A stretch of DNA of 64,000 nt. It comes from Desmodus rotundus (Eukaryota > Chordata > Mammalia > Chiroptera > Phyllostomidae). The notes beneath the pieces are model-generated. The model did not search any database, had not been told where the DNA came from, and was given only the letters and a program-made list of their open reading frames with translations. Below, in pieces: positions 47,111 through 57,402 of this stretch (position 1 is the first letter of the stretch; every line of letters starts with the position of its first letter). The translations under genes were made by a program, and so were the position numbers. Location: positions 26,923,427 to 26,987,426 of the forward strand of contig NC_071397.1 of NCBI RefSeq assembly GCF_022682495.2, read 5' to 3'.

Positions 47111-48860
47111 CAAGGGCAGAGGAAAGTAGTCTAAAAATAAAATGGCACTGCATACATATCTATCAATACTCATCTTAAATGTTAATGACTTAAATGCTCC
47201 CACCAAAAGACAAGGTAGATGAATGGACATGAAAAAAGACTCATATATATTCTGCCTCCAAGAGACCCATCTTAGATCAAAAGACACACACAGACTAAAG
47301 GGATGGAAAAAAGATATTTCATGCAAATAGAAAAGGAAAAAAAGCTGGGGTAGCAGTACTCATGTCAGACAAAATAGACTAAAACTAAGGCTATAGTAAG
47401 AGACAAAGAAGGACACTACATAATGCAAAAGGGAACAATCCAACAGAAGAATAAAACCCTACTAAATATTTATGCACCTAACATAGGAGCACCTAAATAT
47501 GTAAACCAAATCTTAATGGACATAAAGGGAGAGACTGACAGAAATGCAGTCATATTTGGGAATTTTTACACCCCACTGACTTCAATGGATAGATCTCCAG
47601 ATAGAAAATCAACAAGGGGACAGCGGCCTTAAATAACAGACTAGATCAAATAGATTTATTGATGTCTTCAGAGCGTTTAACCCCAAAGCAGCAGAATATA
47701 CATACATTTCAAGTGCACATGGAACATCTTCTAGGATAGACCAACTTTAGAACACAAAACAAGTCTCAATAAATTTAAGAAGACTAAAGTCATATCAAAC
47801 ATATTCTCTGACCAAAATGCTATGAAACTAGAAATTAATCAGAAGAACACTGAAAACTAAAAAAGATTTTGCACAGAAAAGGAAAACATCAACAAAATAA
47901 AAAGACAACCCACAGGTTGAGAGAATATATTCAATATATTTACTGATACACTTGATAAATGCTTAAAATTCAAAATTTATGAAGAACTTACAAGATCAAT
48001 TCCAAAAAACAAAAAAACAACAGCCCAATTAAAAAGTTGGCAGAGGAACTGAATAGACACTTCTCCAAAGAGAACATACAGATCACCAATAGACATATGA
48101 AAAGATGCATGTCTCTAATCATCAGAGAAATGCAAATTAAAACCACAATGAGATACCATCCCACACCTGTCAGAATGGCTACCATCAATAAATCAACAAA
48201 CCACAAGTGCTAGTGAGGATGCGGAGAAAGAGGATGTTGGTGGGAATGCAGGCTGGTGCAGCCACTGTGGAAAGCAGTATGGGGATTACTCAAAAAATTA
48301 AAAGTGCATTCACCTTTTGAACTACTGCTCCCACTTTTGGCAATATATCCAAAAGAACCCAAAACACTAATTTGAAAGAACATATTCCCCTGCAATGTTC
48401 ATTGCAGTGTTATTTATAATCACCAAGATATGGAAACAGCCCAAGTGCCCATTAGTAAATGAGTAGATAAAACAACTGTGGGACAATTACACAACGGAAT
48501 TCTACTCAGCCATAAATAAGAAGAAAATTTTATCCTTTGCAACAGTATGGTTGGACGTGGAGAAAAATTATGCTAAGTGAAATAAGCCAGCCAGAAAAGA
48601 GCAAATACTGTAAGATTTTACTCATATGTGGAATCTAATGAACAAACTGAACTAACAAGCAGAGCAGAGATGCACTCAGATAGACAGCAGGATAAAAGCT
48701 AAGGTGGGGAGCTTAGGGGGCGGAGGGATTGACCAAAAAGGAAAAAGGACTCATGGACATGGACAACAGTGTGGTTATTGCAGGGGCGGGGAGAGGAGGT
48801 GGTATTAAGGACTAAATTTTAATGGAAAAGGTACAATAAAATCATAAATAAATAATTTCA
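47111..48860 (+). repeat. LINE-1 with internal deletion: endonuclease region joined to ORF2 end and 3' UTR
   Basis: 47130-47860 is L1 ORF2 endonuclease-domain DNA. 47870-48650 is late ORF2 ('aacagcccaattaaaaagttgg', 'aatgagataccatcccac', 'gcaggctggtgcagcc', 'tatgctaagtgaaataagcc'). 48650-48860 is a 3' UTR with an A-rich tail. The reverse transcriptase domain (some 2 kb) is missing between the blocks. Frameshifts and stops are frequent. The element is older than the half-L1 copies. Confidence 0.85.
47423..47632 (+). pseudogene. L1 ORF2 endonuclease domain remnant
   Basis: A 69-codon frame reads LLNIYAPNIGAPKY and then a DRNAVIFGNFYTPLTSMDRS block. This is the middle of the APE-type endonuclease, where intact L1 has GDFN(T)PL. 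The GDFN catalytic motif reads GNFY here, so the key Asp and Asn are lost. The frame ends where L1 should continue. Confidence 0.8.
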
Positions 48861-50696
48861 GAACACTTATGGATGAAGAGAAGTTTCAAAAAACTTTCAC
48901 AGAGAGAGAAATCAAGTTCCATATAACATCAACAGTCAGAACGGCTTCCAACTTCTTAACAGCAAAACCAGGAGCAGGGCCCACTCCTGAGGTACTGTGG
49001 CATCCTCTTCACAGCCTTAACAGATTGAGCTCTAGTTTTATTAACAGTGATTACACATTCTCATGTTCCTTTCTTCCTGCTTTGGGCTTCCCTGGTCCCC
49101 CTCCTCCCAGGAATCATCTGCCCAAGAAACTTCCTGCAGCCAAGTCTGTCTCATGCTTTGCTTTCAGCACCCAGGTTGACAGAGTGAATTTATTGTGCCA
49201 GGGACTATGTGACACTTTTAAATCAATATTACATTTCTACTATTATGCAAAATTTTCTTTAATCATTTTTATGGTACCCTACACTATTTTCTCTTTCTTT
49301 CTAGAACACTTTTATTTGAATATTGAGTCTTCTGAACACATTCTTTATTAATTTTTCAATGTTTCTCCAACTTCCATATTCACAGTTAATAAAAAAGTAT
49401 TCTTGAACATTAAAAATATGATAGCAGAATTTAAAAGTACACCTAAATACAAGAATTAAATCTTCCAAAATGGATTAAAAACAAGAACTTCCATGAGATA
49501 ATGGAGTTGTTTTCAATCTTGGGTTTAATCAAGGCCCAGGCTGACCCTCAGACCATTTGAAGAAAAACTTCAGTGGAAAGATGCTGGTGGCATCTTTCTG
49601 GGAGCAGATATTGTTTCTTCTTGTTTTTACTCCATTTTGGAAGACAATTCTGGTATTACGGCATATTTTTAAATTTTGTTATATTTTTAATGCATGATAA
49701 CTCTTTTTATTATTGTGAACATTCCAAATTTATTATATCCTGTCTCTTTTATAAGTGTGACTTATAAAATGACAGTTTTGCCAATAGATAGGACTTATTG
49801 ACAGAGAGATCCATTTTCCTAAAGTCCGAATATGGCTTTCTTTCACTCAGAATGTTTAGAATTTATGGAGGAAAAAATCTTGACATTTTGTTTATAATAT
49901 ACTATATTGCCTAGACTGACATCTTTTGGTGAACCGATTAGTGTAGAGACCCTTCAATCTTGCTATATGTTATAGAATACAGATACACATATGTGTTTGT
50001 CAGTATCTCTGTTATTTTTACAAAATTAATCTCCCTCAGAATTCTCTCACCAACTGTACCTAGAATTGTAACCAACAATAAACTCTAATTTTCTTTTCAG
50101 GGAGGAAAACCCCATTCTGCTCTATATAGTTACTCTTATCTCAATGTGACCGGGATGTGGAACCACTGTCTTTTCCAATGGTCCTTGAACATACCAATTT
50201 TGGGCCATTTGGGCCATTTGTATTGAGAATTGCCATACTGTTTTTTCCTTTCACTTCTCCTGCTTTGATTCAGCTTTCCAGGGTGTGCTGGGCTAGAGAG
50301 TACACCTTCTCCCACTTCTCAGTGCACAGAAGAATACTGTTAATTTCCTTTATTATCTTGATGTTTATAATTTTGTGGTGTCATTGTTCCTTTTTCTATC
50401 CACTCAGTGTGATTCAGTAGCAAGCAGAGTTAAGTGGTTCCCCTAACAGAATAAAATGAAAAGCATTTAGGTAAACAAGCCAATATTTTTGATGGACCTT
50501 TGAAATAGTTTCTCCGTGTTGAATAATCCAGTAGCCATCGTTTATTTGGTTGTTTCTTTCCTCATCAGAGCGATTTTTCTCATGAGCTGTTTGAAGTGTG
50601 CAGGTAGATTTAATATGACCCTGGGGTACTTTGTGTGGATGTTTTATACTTTAGCGTTACAGCTTTACCATGGAACATTCAGTGTGAGAATACATA
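48861..50696. other. unassigned DNA, holds the longest open frame
   Basis: No repeat or gene recognised. A 160-codon plus-strand frame (48869-49351) begins eight bases after the L1 tail. Its product has no domain I recognise, a proline-rich middle and a hydrophobic end, and the codons look unselected. Bases 48940-49200 are GC-richer. A small direct repeat (gggccattt twice) lies at 50203-50218. Confidence 0.4.
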
Positions 50697-50928
50697 CACA
50701 GAGGTCCTCCCTCATCTACTGTTTTGTTGTCTGTGGTTTTAGTTACCTGTGGTCAACAGAAGTCCAAAAATATTAAATGGAAAATTCCAGAAATAAGCAA
50801 TTCTTAAGTTTTAAATTATACATCTTTCCAATGAAATCACACCCCATCCTGCTCCATTACACTAGGGAAGCAAATGATCCCTTTGTCCCACATTTCTGTT
50901 ACAGATGGAGAGAGAGAGACCCGAGTCA

Positions 50929-51663
50929 TGAGACTCCCTCCCTTGCCTCCGTTCATGTCTCCCTTGCAAGAGAATAATTCAATCGAGAGACAAACACGTA
51001 TAGTGGAAATGAGATGGCAAGTTTATTTATGAAACACATACGAGGTCAAAGCTGCAAGCAGGCTAGCCTAAATGACCCCGTAGAGAGGAAATAAAGTTGT
51101 CAGTAAGTTTATTCTATACACTTGAGCCCAGGCTACAAGTGGGTACTTAGCTAATCTAAGTACGCCAATTATTGAGATTCAGAGGTTATATCCTTTAGTC
51201 AGCTTTCAGGTTCCTTCCCCTTCTAAATCTTGGGAATAATGTGCTACGAAGGCTTTCTTTCTCAGTTAGCAAAGGGTCTTTGTCTCAGTGAAATTGTTAC
51301 AGAGGCTCCCTTTCCCATCATAGGCCCCCCTCTTGCTCCTGTGCAATTCCTGCTTGTGATGTTCAACACCAGGCAGTCTTAGGAAGATTGTTACAGAAGC
51401 CCTTTTTCTCACCAGCCTCAAGGACTCTCCCTCCTCCTGTGCTATTTTGCTTGCAATGCTCAAGAAATCTTGAGCAATCTTTGCAGCAATCTTATCAAAT
51501 GGAGCTCAGGACTGCTGAGTTAATTGATGAGACACGTCTTCCTTTTGCTCCCAGCTTCCGGTATTCTTAGATTGTAATGGGCAGGACCCTGCTTTTATTA
51601 CCCTCTGGCTACTCATTCCTAGCTGCTACCTAAAATGTCTCCATTGCATGTGTTTCCCCGACA
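50929..51663 (-). mobile_element. solo LTR (ERV1-like) inserted in Tigger
   Basis: A 735-base insert. On the minus strand it starts 'tgtcggggaaacac' and ends 'gagtctca', with TG and CA ends as in LTRs. TTTATT at 51022-51027 is its AATAAA in antisense, about 95 bases from the end. The flanking four bases are gtca and gtta, a 4-base duplication with one mismatch as for gammaretrovirus-like ERVs. No internal viral genes remain, so it arose by LTR-LTR recombination. The exact edges are uncertain by a few bases because Tigger has a similar gtca nearby. Confidence 0.72.
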
Positions 51664-51755
51664 GTTAGTCACTCAGTATCCATCTGGGACATCAGGTTGA
51701 CTGTTGCAGGGTAGCAGCAGTGCTTGTGTTCAAGTAACACTTATTTTACTTAATA

Positions 51756-51870
51756 ATGACCACAAGGTGCAAGAATAATAGCATCGGGATTCAGATGTGC
51801 CAAAGAGGAGTTGAGAAGTGCTTCCGTTGTGTTAAAATGTTAAAGTTCTATACTTAATAAGGTACTTTTT
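51756..51870 (+). pseudogene. Tigger transposase N-terminal remnant
   Basis: The ATG at 51756 starts a frame reading MTTRCKNNS, where Tigger has a basic start of similar length. Related 'atgtgccaaagaggag' and 'aagtgcttcc' DNA follows, with frameshifts. Pogo-type transposases bind their terminal repeats through this region. Only some 40 codons are left before the large deletion. Confidence 0.55.
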
Positions 51871-52145
51871 CATCTCACATCATCATAAGATGAAGGTTAA
51901 GTACAGTACAATAATATATTTTAAGAGAGAGACCACAATCACATAACTGTTATAACAGTATACTGTGATAATAATTTTGTTTTGTTGTTGATCTCTTACT
52001 GGGCATAATTTATAACTTAAACCTTATCATAGGTATATATGTACAGAAAAAAATAGTATATATAGGGTTCCATGCTATTCACAGCTTCAGGCATCCACTG
52101 AGGGTCTTGGAATGCATCCCTTGGCGATAATGGGGGACTGCCCTA

Positions 52146-53303
52146 ATCTTATGGTGAGAATAGCCTTTCACAGTAAACCTGGGTGTTCAAACTAAGATAC
52201 GGAGCTCCTTCATTTCACTTTCTCTTTCCAGTTAACCTCCTGCAGTGGTTTTGGAGTTCTAACAGCATTTTGAGGAACTGTACTTTTTTGGGTAATTGCT
52301 ATTTGATATTTCTTTAAGACTAAAATGTCAGTTTCTGTGTTGCTCTTTGCTTGAATTTATTATTTCTGTATTTGTAGTAGAATTTTTATTCCAACTGTCA
52401 ACAGATAGTTTTATCCCAACTGTGCCTTCCTATAGACACATTAAGAGCAACTCCCAGTGGTGTTTTTGGCTTGCTCAGAATTCGTAATCAGAAACTCTCA
52501 ACCTCCAGATACCTAGGAGGTTCTCCACTCAACACGTGTGTGGAAGTTTGGCAATTTCTTCCCGGCAAGAAATAGGAGATTAAAAGAGCTTAACTACCCC
52601 TCACGTGATTTTCCCTTCAGATACAATATTTTTAATTTATTGAAAATCCTAAGTCTTTCCTTTGTTTCAAATGTTGGAAATGTTACATTGAGTAATGTTG
52701 ACCTCAGTATTACTTTTGAATCCTTTATACAAACTTTGTTTCAACACACAGGAAAGAATACTTATTTGTTACATAAATGCATAGGGTATTTTAGAAAATA
52801 GCTACCTGAAAAGAGCAGCTAGCTATACAGGCGTCAAGACTAGCATGTACGTGATATGGATAATTCCCTTTGCCACAATGCTCTCTCCTCCAACAGGGCA
52901 CATGCAATTACCTCCCTGTGTGTAGAACAGCAATGGTGTTAATTCTGTAAATATTAGCTATCTCTAAAGTCACCAATATTTCTATTTCTGATATGATTTT
53001 GTGTGGTTACAGTTCAAGATGTATTTTTTATTCTTTTAGGAAGCATACATACTTTAAAAAATCATAATATACATTGTGGAAAATATAGAAAGCTATTTAG
53101 TTTTATCATCCTATATGTCCTCACCCCTATTATTCCATATCTGATCCCTAATTGGGCCCTAATGAGCCTAAAAACTTTCCTTCTCAGCAGCATACTTTTT
53201 CATGTCCTAAATTATTCTCCCACTTTTACTTTGCTTTTTCCTGACCAATTTGATACAGCAAGCAATATTGTTTGGTCACAATTTTAATTTCTTTTGAAAA
53301 CAT
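52146..53303. other. unassigned AT-rich DNA
   Basis: No gene or confident repeat. Frames 52538-52801 and 53003-53287 have no recognised domains. Confidence 0.5.
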
Positions 53304-53316
53304 TTTCTAGTTTTGA

Positions 53317-53647
53317 CAAAAACAAAAATGAACTAAGCAAACAACTAGAACAGGAACAGAATCACAGAAATGGAGATCACATGGAGGGAGGGTTATCAGT
53401 GGGAGGAGAATAGGAGAAAAGATACAAGGAATTAGAAGCATAAATGGTAGGCACAAAATAGACAGGGAGAGGTTAAGAATAGCATGGGAAATGGAGAGGC
53501 CAAAGAAGTTACATGTATGACCCATGGACATGAACCAGGGTAGGGGAATAATGGTGGGAGGGGGGATGCAGCGTGGAGGGGGATAAAGGGGAGAAAAAAA
53601 TGGGACAACTGTAATAGCATAATCAATAAAATATATTTGAAAAATGT
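53317..53647 (+). mobile_element. 5'-truncated half-L1/L1 3' UTR with target duplications
   Basis: It starts 'caaaaacaaaaatgaactaa', continues 'acaactagaacaggaacaga', a G-rich tract and 'gggacaactgtaatagca' and ends in an A-rich tail. Target duplications are 13 bases with one mismatch: tttctagttttga at 53304-53316 and tttatagttttga at 53648-53660. The linker at its start matches the ORF1-3'UTR junction of the half-L1 at 41205, so it is better called a truncated half-L1 than a standard L1. Confidence 0.85.
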
Positions 53648-53660
53648 TTTATAGTTTTGA

Positions 53661-54495
53661 GTTTGTACTTTGTACTTCATTTGTTAAATTTTGTCCTTAG
53701 AATTTATTTTTTTGATATTGATAATTGAGCTGTTTTCTCCATTTTATTTTCGGCATGCTCATTGTTAGTGTGTTGTTATACGATTTCTTCTGCTATATTG
53801 ACATTGCATCCTGAGTGCTTGCTGAATTAGTTTATTAATTCCAATAATTTTTCAGAGGGTGGAACATTCCTTATAATTTTCTAAATTCAAAACCATACCA
53901 TTTGTAAATACAGTTTTCCAATCTATTTTGCCATTTTTCTTCTTGTTTTAAAACTAATTTCCCTTTCAAAATTCTTCAGTACAATGTTGGGGAAAAAAGT
54001 GTTGAGGATGGACACGTTCTGTTGAGGAAGAGTTCTATTCCTGATCTTATGGGGAAAATATTCATTGTCATCAAAAGTATGATAATAGCAATGTTTTATT
54101 TTTTGTAGATACTCTTTTTCAAGCTGAAGAAATTTCATTCTATTCCTCTTTTTATTGATTATTTTTAGCATGAAATAGTTTTTTTCAAATATTTTTTACT
54201 TGTCTATTGAGATTATCATGTTGCTTTTGTCCTTAAATTCTGTTAATATGGTATATTACATTAATTGGCTTTAATAGGTTGAAACTTTCTTACATTCCCA
54301 GGATAAGACATGTCAGTGATGGCGTATAATCCTTTTTTCTATGTTTCTGAATTTGTTTTGCTAGTATTTTGTTGGGGATTCTTACATCTTTATGTATAAG
54401 GTGTATTCACCTGTATTTTTCTTCCCTTGTGATATCCTTGTCTGGTTTTGGTATCAGGGTAATGCTAGATCACAGAATATGTTGTAAATGAATTT
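53661..54495 (-). repeat. LINE-1 ORF2 reverse transcriptase region, antisense
   Basis: 'tattgagattatcatgttgc', 'ggtatattacattaattggc', 'tttgctagtattttgttggggattcttacatc' and 'tccttgtctggttttggtatcagggtaatgc' are the complement of the ORF2 reverse transcriptase segment. It is heavily mutated. Confidence 0.75.
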
Positions 54496-54599
54496 CAAAG
54501 GTAAATAAAGAGATAAGATTATATAAAGTGTATATATGTGGAAAACATAACTAAATATAGACCTCATACTATAACACTGATATTGATTAAAACATAAAC

Positions 54600-55060
54600 A
54601 TAGAGTGAAATGTATCTAATCTTTGAAATAGCCCAAATATCCATCAGAAGTGAAACAGATAAATTATGTTATGCTCATGTATGAAACAATATATGACCAT
54701 GATTTTGAATAAATTATTAGTATACCAAAATGATATTATGATATTGAATTAGATATTGCATGCATAATAGTAAATGTGAGAAGGTAAACACTAGAGTAAA
54801 CATGGCATATAAGTCCTTTTACATGAAGTATAAAATAAAATGCCTAATTAATCTACGGTGTTAAAAATTAGCAGTTAGCTTTCAAATGGATGAAAAGTTA
54901 GTGAGTGGGGGGAACATGTGGAATATTGTTAATGTTTACATCTTGACCCGTGTGGTTGTTCATATGAGTATGGTTACTTAGGAACAATTTGTTGAGGTAC
55001 TGACTTATGATTTATTAATTGGCCTACATGCGCATTTCACTTAAAATATTTTAAAATCAC
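54600..55060 (+). repeat. old LINE-1 3' region
   Basis: 'aatagcccaaatatccatcag', 'acagataaattatgttatgc' and 'ggtgttaaaaattagcagt' down to 'ttaatgtttacatcttgacc' follow late ORF2 and 3' UTR of an old L1 in sense. Divergent. Confidence 0.5.
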
Positions 55061-56421
55061 TGGGATTTGTAGCAATAATTTTACTATGTGTAACAGTAGA
55101 ACCAATTGTGTGAGATTTCCTGCTCACATTCTAGAGAACATGATTTTTCTTATTTTTATACTTTTTAACCTTTTTCCTGGCAAAATTAGCATAATATCTG
55201 GTTTTCTCTGTTGGGTCACTATTACTATCATTTTAGATAATAATCTACCAATATGGAAGTCAGGATTGCCAGATAACATGGAAGCCATTCCATTATGTTT
55301 GTAATTTAATAAATAATGAATATCTTTAACATAAGAATGTCCAAAACACTGAATGTGAAATCCTTATTTATTTAAAAAAAAAGCATTCATCTAAATTTCA
55401 AAATTGTGTCCTAATTTCTTTTTTTTGGTAAATCTGTCAACCCTAACAAATATATTCCTACATGGGGCAAAATTAAGATTGTGTCCAAAATGATTTTGCA
55501 CAATGTTTAATAGGCCTGTGGATATTTTGGGTAAATATCTTTAAGTTCCTAATGGTGCGCTAAGGGATTGAAAATAATTGTAGTTTTGGTGTATATGAGA
55601 AAAGGATAATGAGCTCTACCTCATTAAATATCTCGCACAGTCTTTTGAAAGCTGCATTTAATCGAAACAAATACAAAAGAATTGTTTAATAATGTCAAGG
55701 ATAGTTGGCAAATAATGGTTCTATAACAAACATTTTGTGAGAAACACGGTGTTTTAAAAATAAATAATCTATTGTTTTTACTTCTGAGATATAATGTCTT
55801 GAAGTTATTTCCTACAACTTCATTTTATTCAGATTAGATCTAATGATTTGGAATAGCCAGTGGTGCTTATTGGCACTGATCGATGGATAACTAAAGAGAA
55901 AACATCACAGCAAAAGCAGCTTCTCCTGTAAACTGAAATAATTGAACCATCGATTTTCTAAGTGCTAGTGTAGAGACTTCAGTTATTTTGGTGTCTGTTT
56001 TATAGTAAGATCATTAAAATCCCAATAATTAAAAGCTCCCTAAAACCCAATAAATGCATTTGTATGGAGACGTAAATGCAAAAACAGAAATATATACTGA
56101 TAGCTAAATGGGCCAATCTATGAAAGGCTGAGGTATGGAATTTATTTTAGGAAATTGCAATAAGAGATGAGAAAAAGGTCAAAGTCAAATGGGGAAAACA
56201 GGCTAAAGCACTGTATTCAGGAAAATGCAGGGTAGGGAACTGAGGTTCTTAGTCATGACCTTAGGCTTCTAAGATGGATTCAAATCCCAAAGTTTATAAG
56301 AGAGGAAGAGAGGTACCGCAAGAGAAAAAAAAAAAGAGTTCAATTCAGTAAATGTTTAGTGAGTCTATTGTTGACAAAGCAGATGGCTGGTGCTATGGAA
56401 ATAAAAATCTAAGAATATATA
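55061..56421. other. unassigned AT-rich DNA
   Basis: No gene or confident repeat. Confidence 0.5.
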
Positions 56422-56688
56422 CCATATTTTTCGGAGTACAAGACGCACCCAGGTTTTAGAGGAGGAAAATAATTTTGAAGCAAAAAATATGGTAAAATAT
56501 TTAATAACATCCTTTAAAGCAGAAATCCTTTTCTGCTTTGACATCTTTCCACAATTACGGTAGATTCTGTAGGAGAGTATGGTACACTATCGTACCTTTC
56601 TACAACAAAATACAGTAATGACAGAACTATCAGCACTGTGTCCTTCATAGTTATGAGGGCACTGTAGCTGAGAACATCAGTGGATGAC

Positions 56689-56850
56689 ACACTGTTATGG
56701 GGGGATCTGCTGCTGACACTGTTATGGGGGGATCTGCTGCTGACACTGTTATGGGGGGATCTGCTGCTGACACTGTTATGGGGGGATCCGCTGCTGACAC
56801 TGTTATGGGGGGATCCGCTGCTGACACTGTTATGGGGGGATCTGCTGCTG
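56689..56850. repeat. six 27-bp tandem units (minisatellite)
   Basis: The unit 'acactgttatgggggg' plus 'atctgctgctg' is repeated six times at an exact 27-base period. Units 1, 2, 3 and 6 have atctgctgctg and units 4 and 5 have atccgctgctg; otherwise they are identical. Because 27 is a multiple of three, several frames stay open on both strands (up to 128 codons) with nine-residue periods. They are products of the repeat, not genes. Confidence 0.95.
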
Positions 56851-56858
56851 GAGGGCCA

Positions 56859-57001
56859 CAGGTTGTGCAACACTCTTGTATGGGGACAGCAGTTTTGCAC
56901 AACCTGTGTGGCTCTGCAGCTGTTGCCAAATTGCAGCTCCCATCACCCCAACCTGTCCAAGCATGATGGGAGTTGTAGTTTTGCAACAGCTGCAGGGCCA
57001 C
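56859..57001. repeat. two adjacent inverted repeats (hairpins)
   Basis: First hairpin: caggttgtgcaa (56859-56870) pairs perfectly with ttgcacaacctg (56895-56906). Second: a 37-base arm at 56908-56944 pairs with 56965-57001 at 32 of 37 positions, with a 20-base loop. The arms include the 'ctgcagctgttgc' and 'ctcccatc' motifs. Both lie inside the 979-bp transposon, immediately after the minisatellite. Confidence 0.88.
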
Positions 57002-57402
57002 ATTGACAGGTGACCCTGAAGTAGAATTTGCCTATGTTGATGTTAATGGCGAACTCACCAGTCATGTGATGGAGGCACATAGGGGCGACTCAGGCTTTCT
57101 TCTCCTAACCTGCCTGCACTGCCTGTACCCTCCTCCCTAGCACTATAGTATGCCTTCTCCTGCCTCCCTTGTTTCACACTGCTGGGACACCCCCTCCTCC
57201 CAGCCCAGGGCCTGCAGCATCTCCCCACTCCTGCCCCTTGGGCTTCCTGGGGCAGCGACCCTGCTCTGCATCCTGTGACCGCCCCCCCCCGGCCCCGCCC
57301 AGCCAGCCAGGTATGCTACATTTGGACTATAAGAGGCACACCCATTTTCCTCCAAAATTTGGAGGGGGGGAAAGTGTGTCTTATAGTCTGAAAAATACGG
57401 TA

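Larger units (their letters stand above)
50697..52143 (+). mobile_element. Tigger (pogo-type) DNA transposon, split by an LTR
   Basis: The left end 'cagaggtcctccctcatc' and the complement of the right end 'agggcagtcccccattatc' are Tigger-type inverted repeats, with TA on both sides (50695-50696 and 52144-52145). The interior follows the Tigger order: 'tattaaatggaaaattccag', then 'tgatccctttgtccc', then, after the LTR, 'ttagtcactcagtatcc', 'gtgcttgtgttcaagtaac', and the right part 'aggcatccactgagggtctt'. Most of the transposase gene is deleted, so about 710 bases of Tigger remain around the LTR. Confidence 0.88.
56422..57400. mobile_element. 979-bp composite TA-target DNA transposon with minisatellite and hairpins
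   Basis: Terminal inverted repeats 'ccatatttttcggagtac' and, on the complement of the right side, 'ccgtatttttcagactat' continue as 'aagacgcacc' and 'aagacacact'. TA flanks both ends (56420-56421 and 57401-57402), as in Tc1/mariner-like transposition. Inside are six 27-bp tandem units (56689-56850), two perfect or near-perfect hairpins (56856-57001), a GC-rich middle (57060-57320) and a palindromic 3' end. No transposase is present, so it is non-autonomous. I recognise the terminal type (tatttttcggactataagac) from other vertebrates but cannot name the family. Confidence 0.82.

Noticed and set aside
46988..47326. Minus-strand frame with Ser and Phe runs
   Set aside because: It is the antisense translation of the polypurine GAA/GGA tract.
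48869..49351. Longest open frame in the window (160 codons, plus strand)
   Set aside because: It has no domain, signal or family I recognise. It starts beside an L1 tail, and a frame of this length is plausible by chance in 64 kb read six ways.
56514..57006. Overlapping frames of 89 to 128 codons on both strands with nine-residue repeats
   Set aside because: They are produced by the 27-bp minisatellite, whose period is a multiple of three, and not by coding selection.
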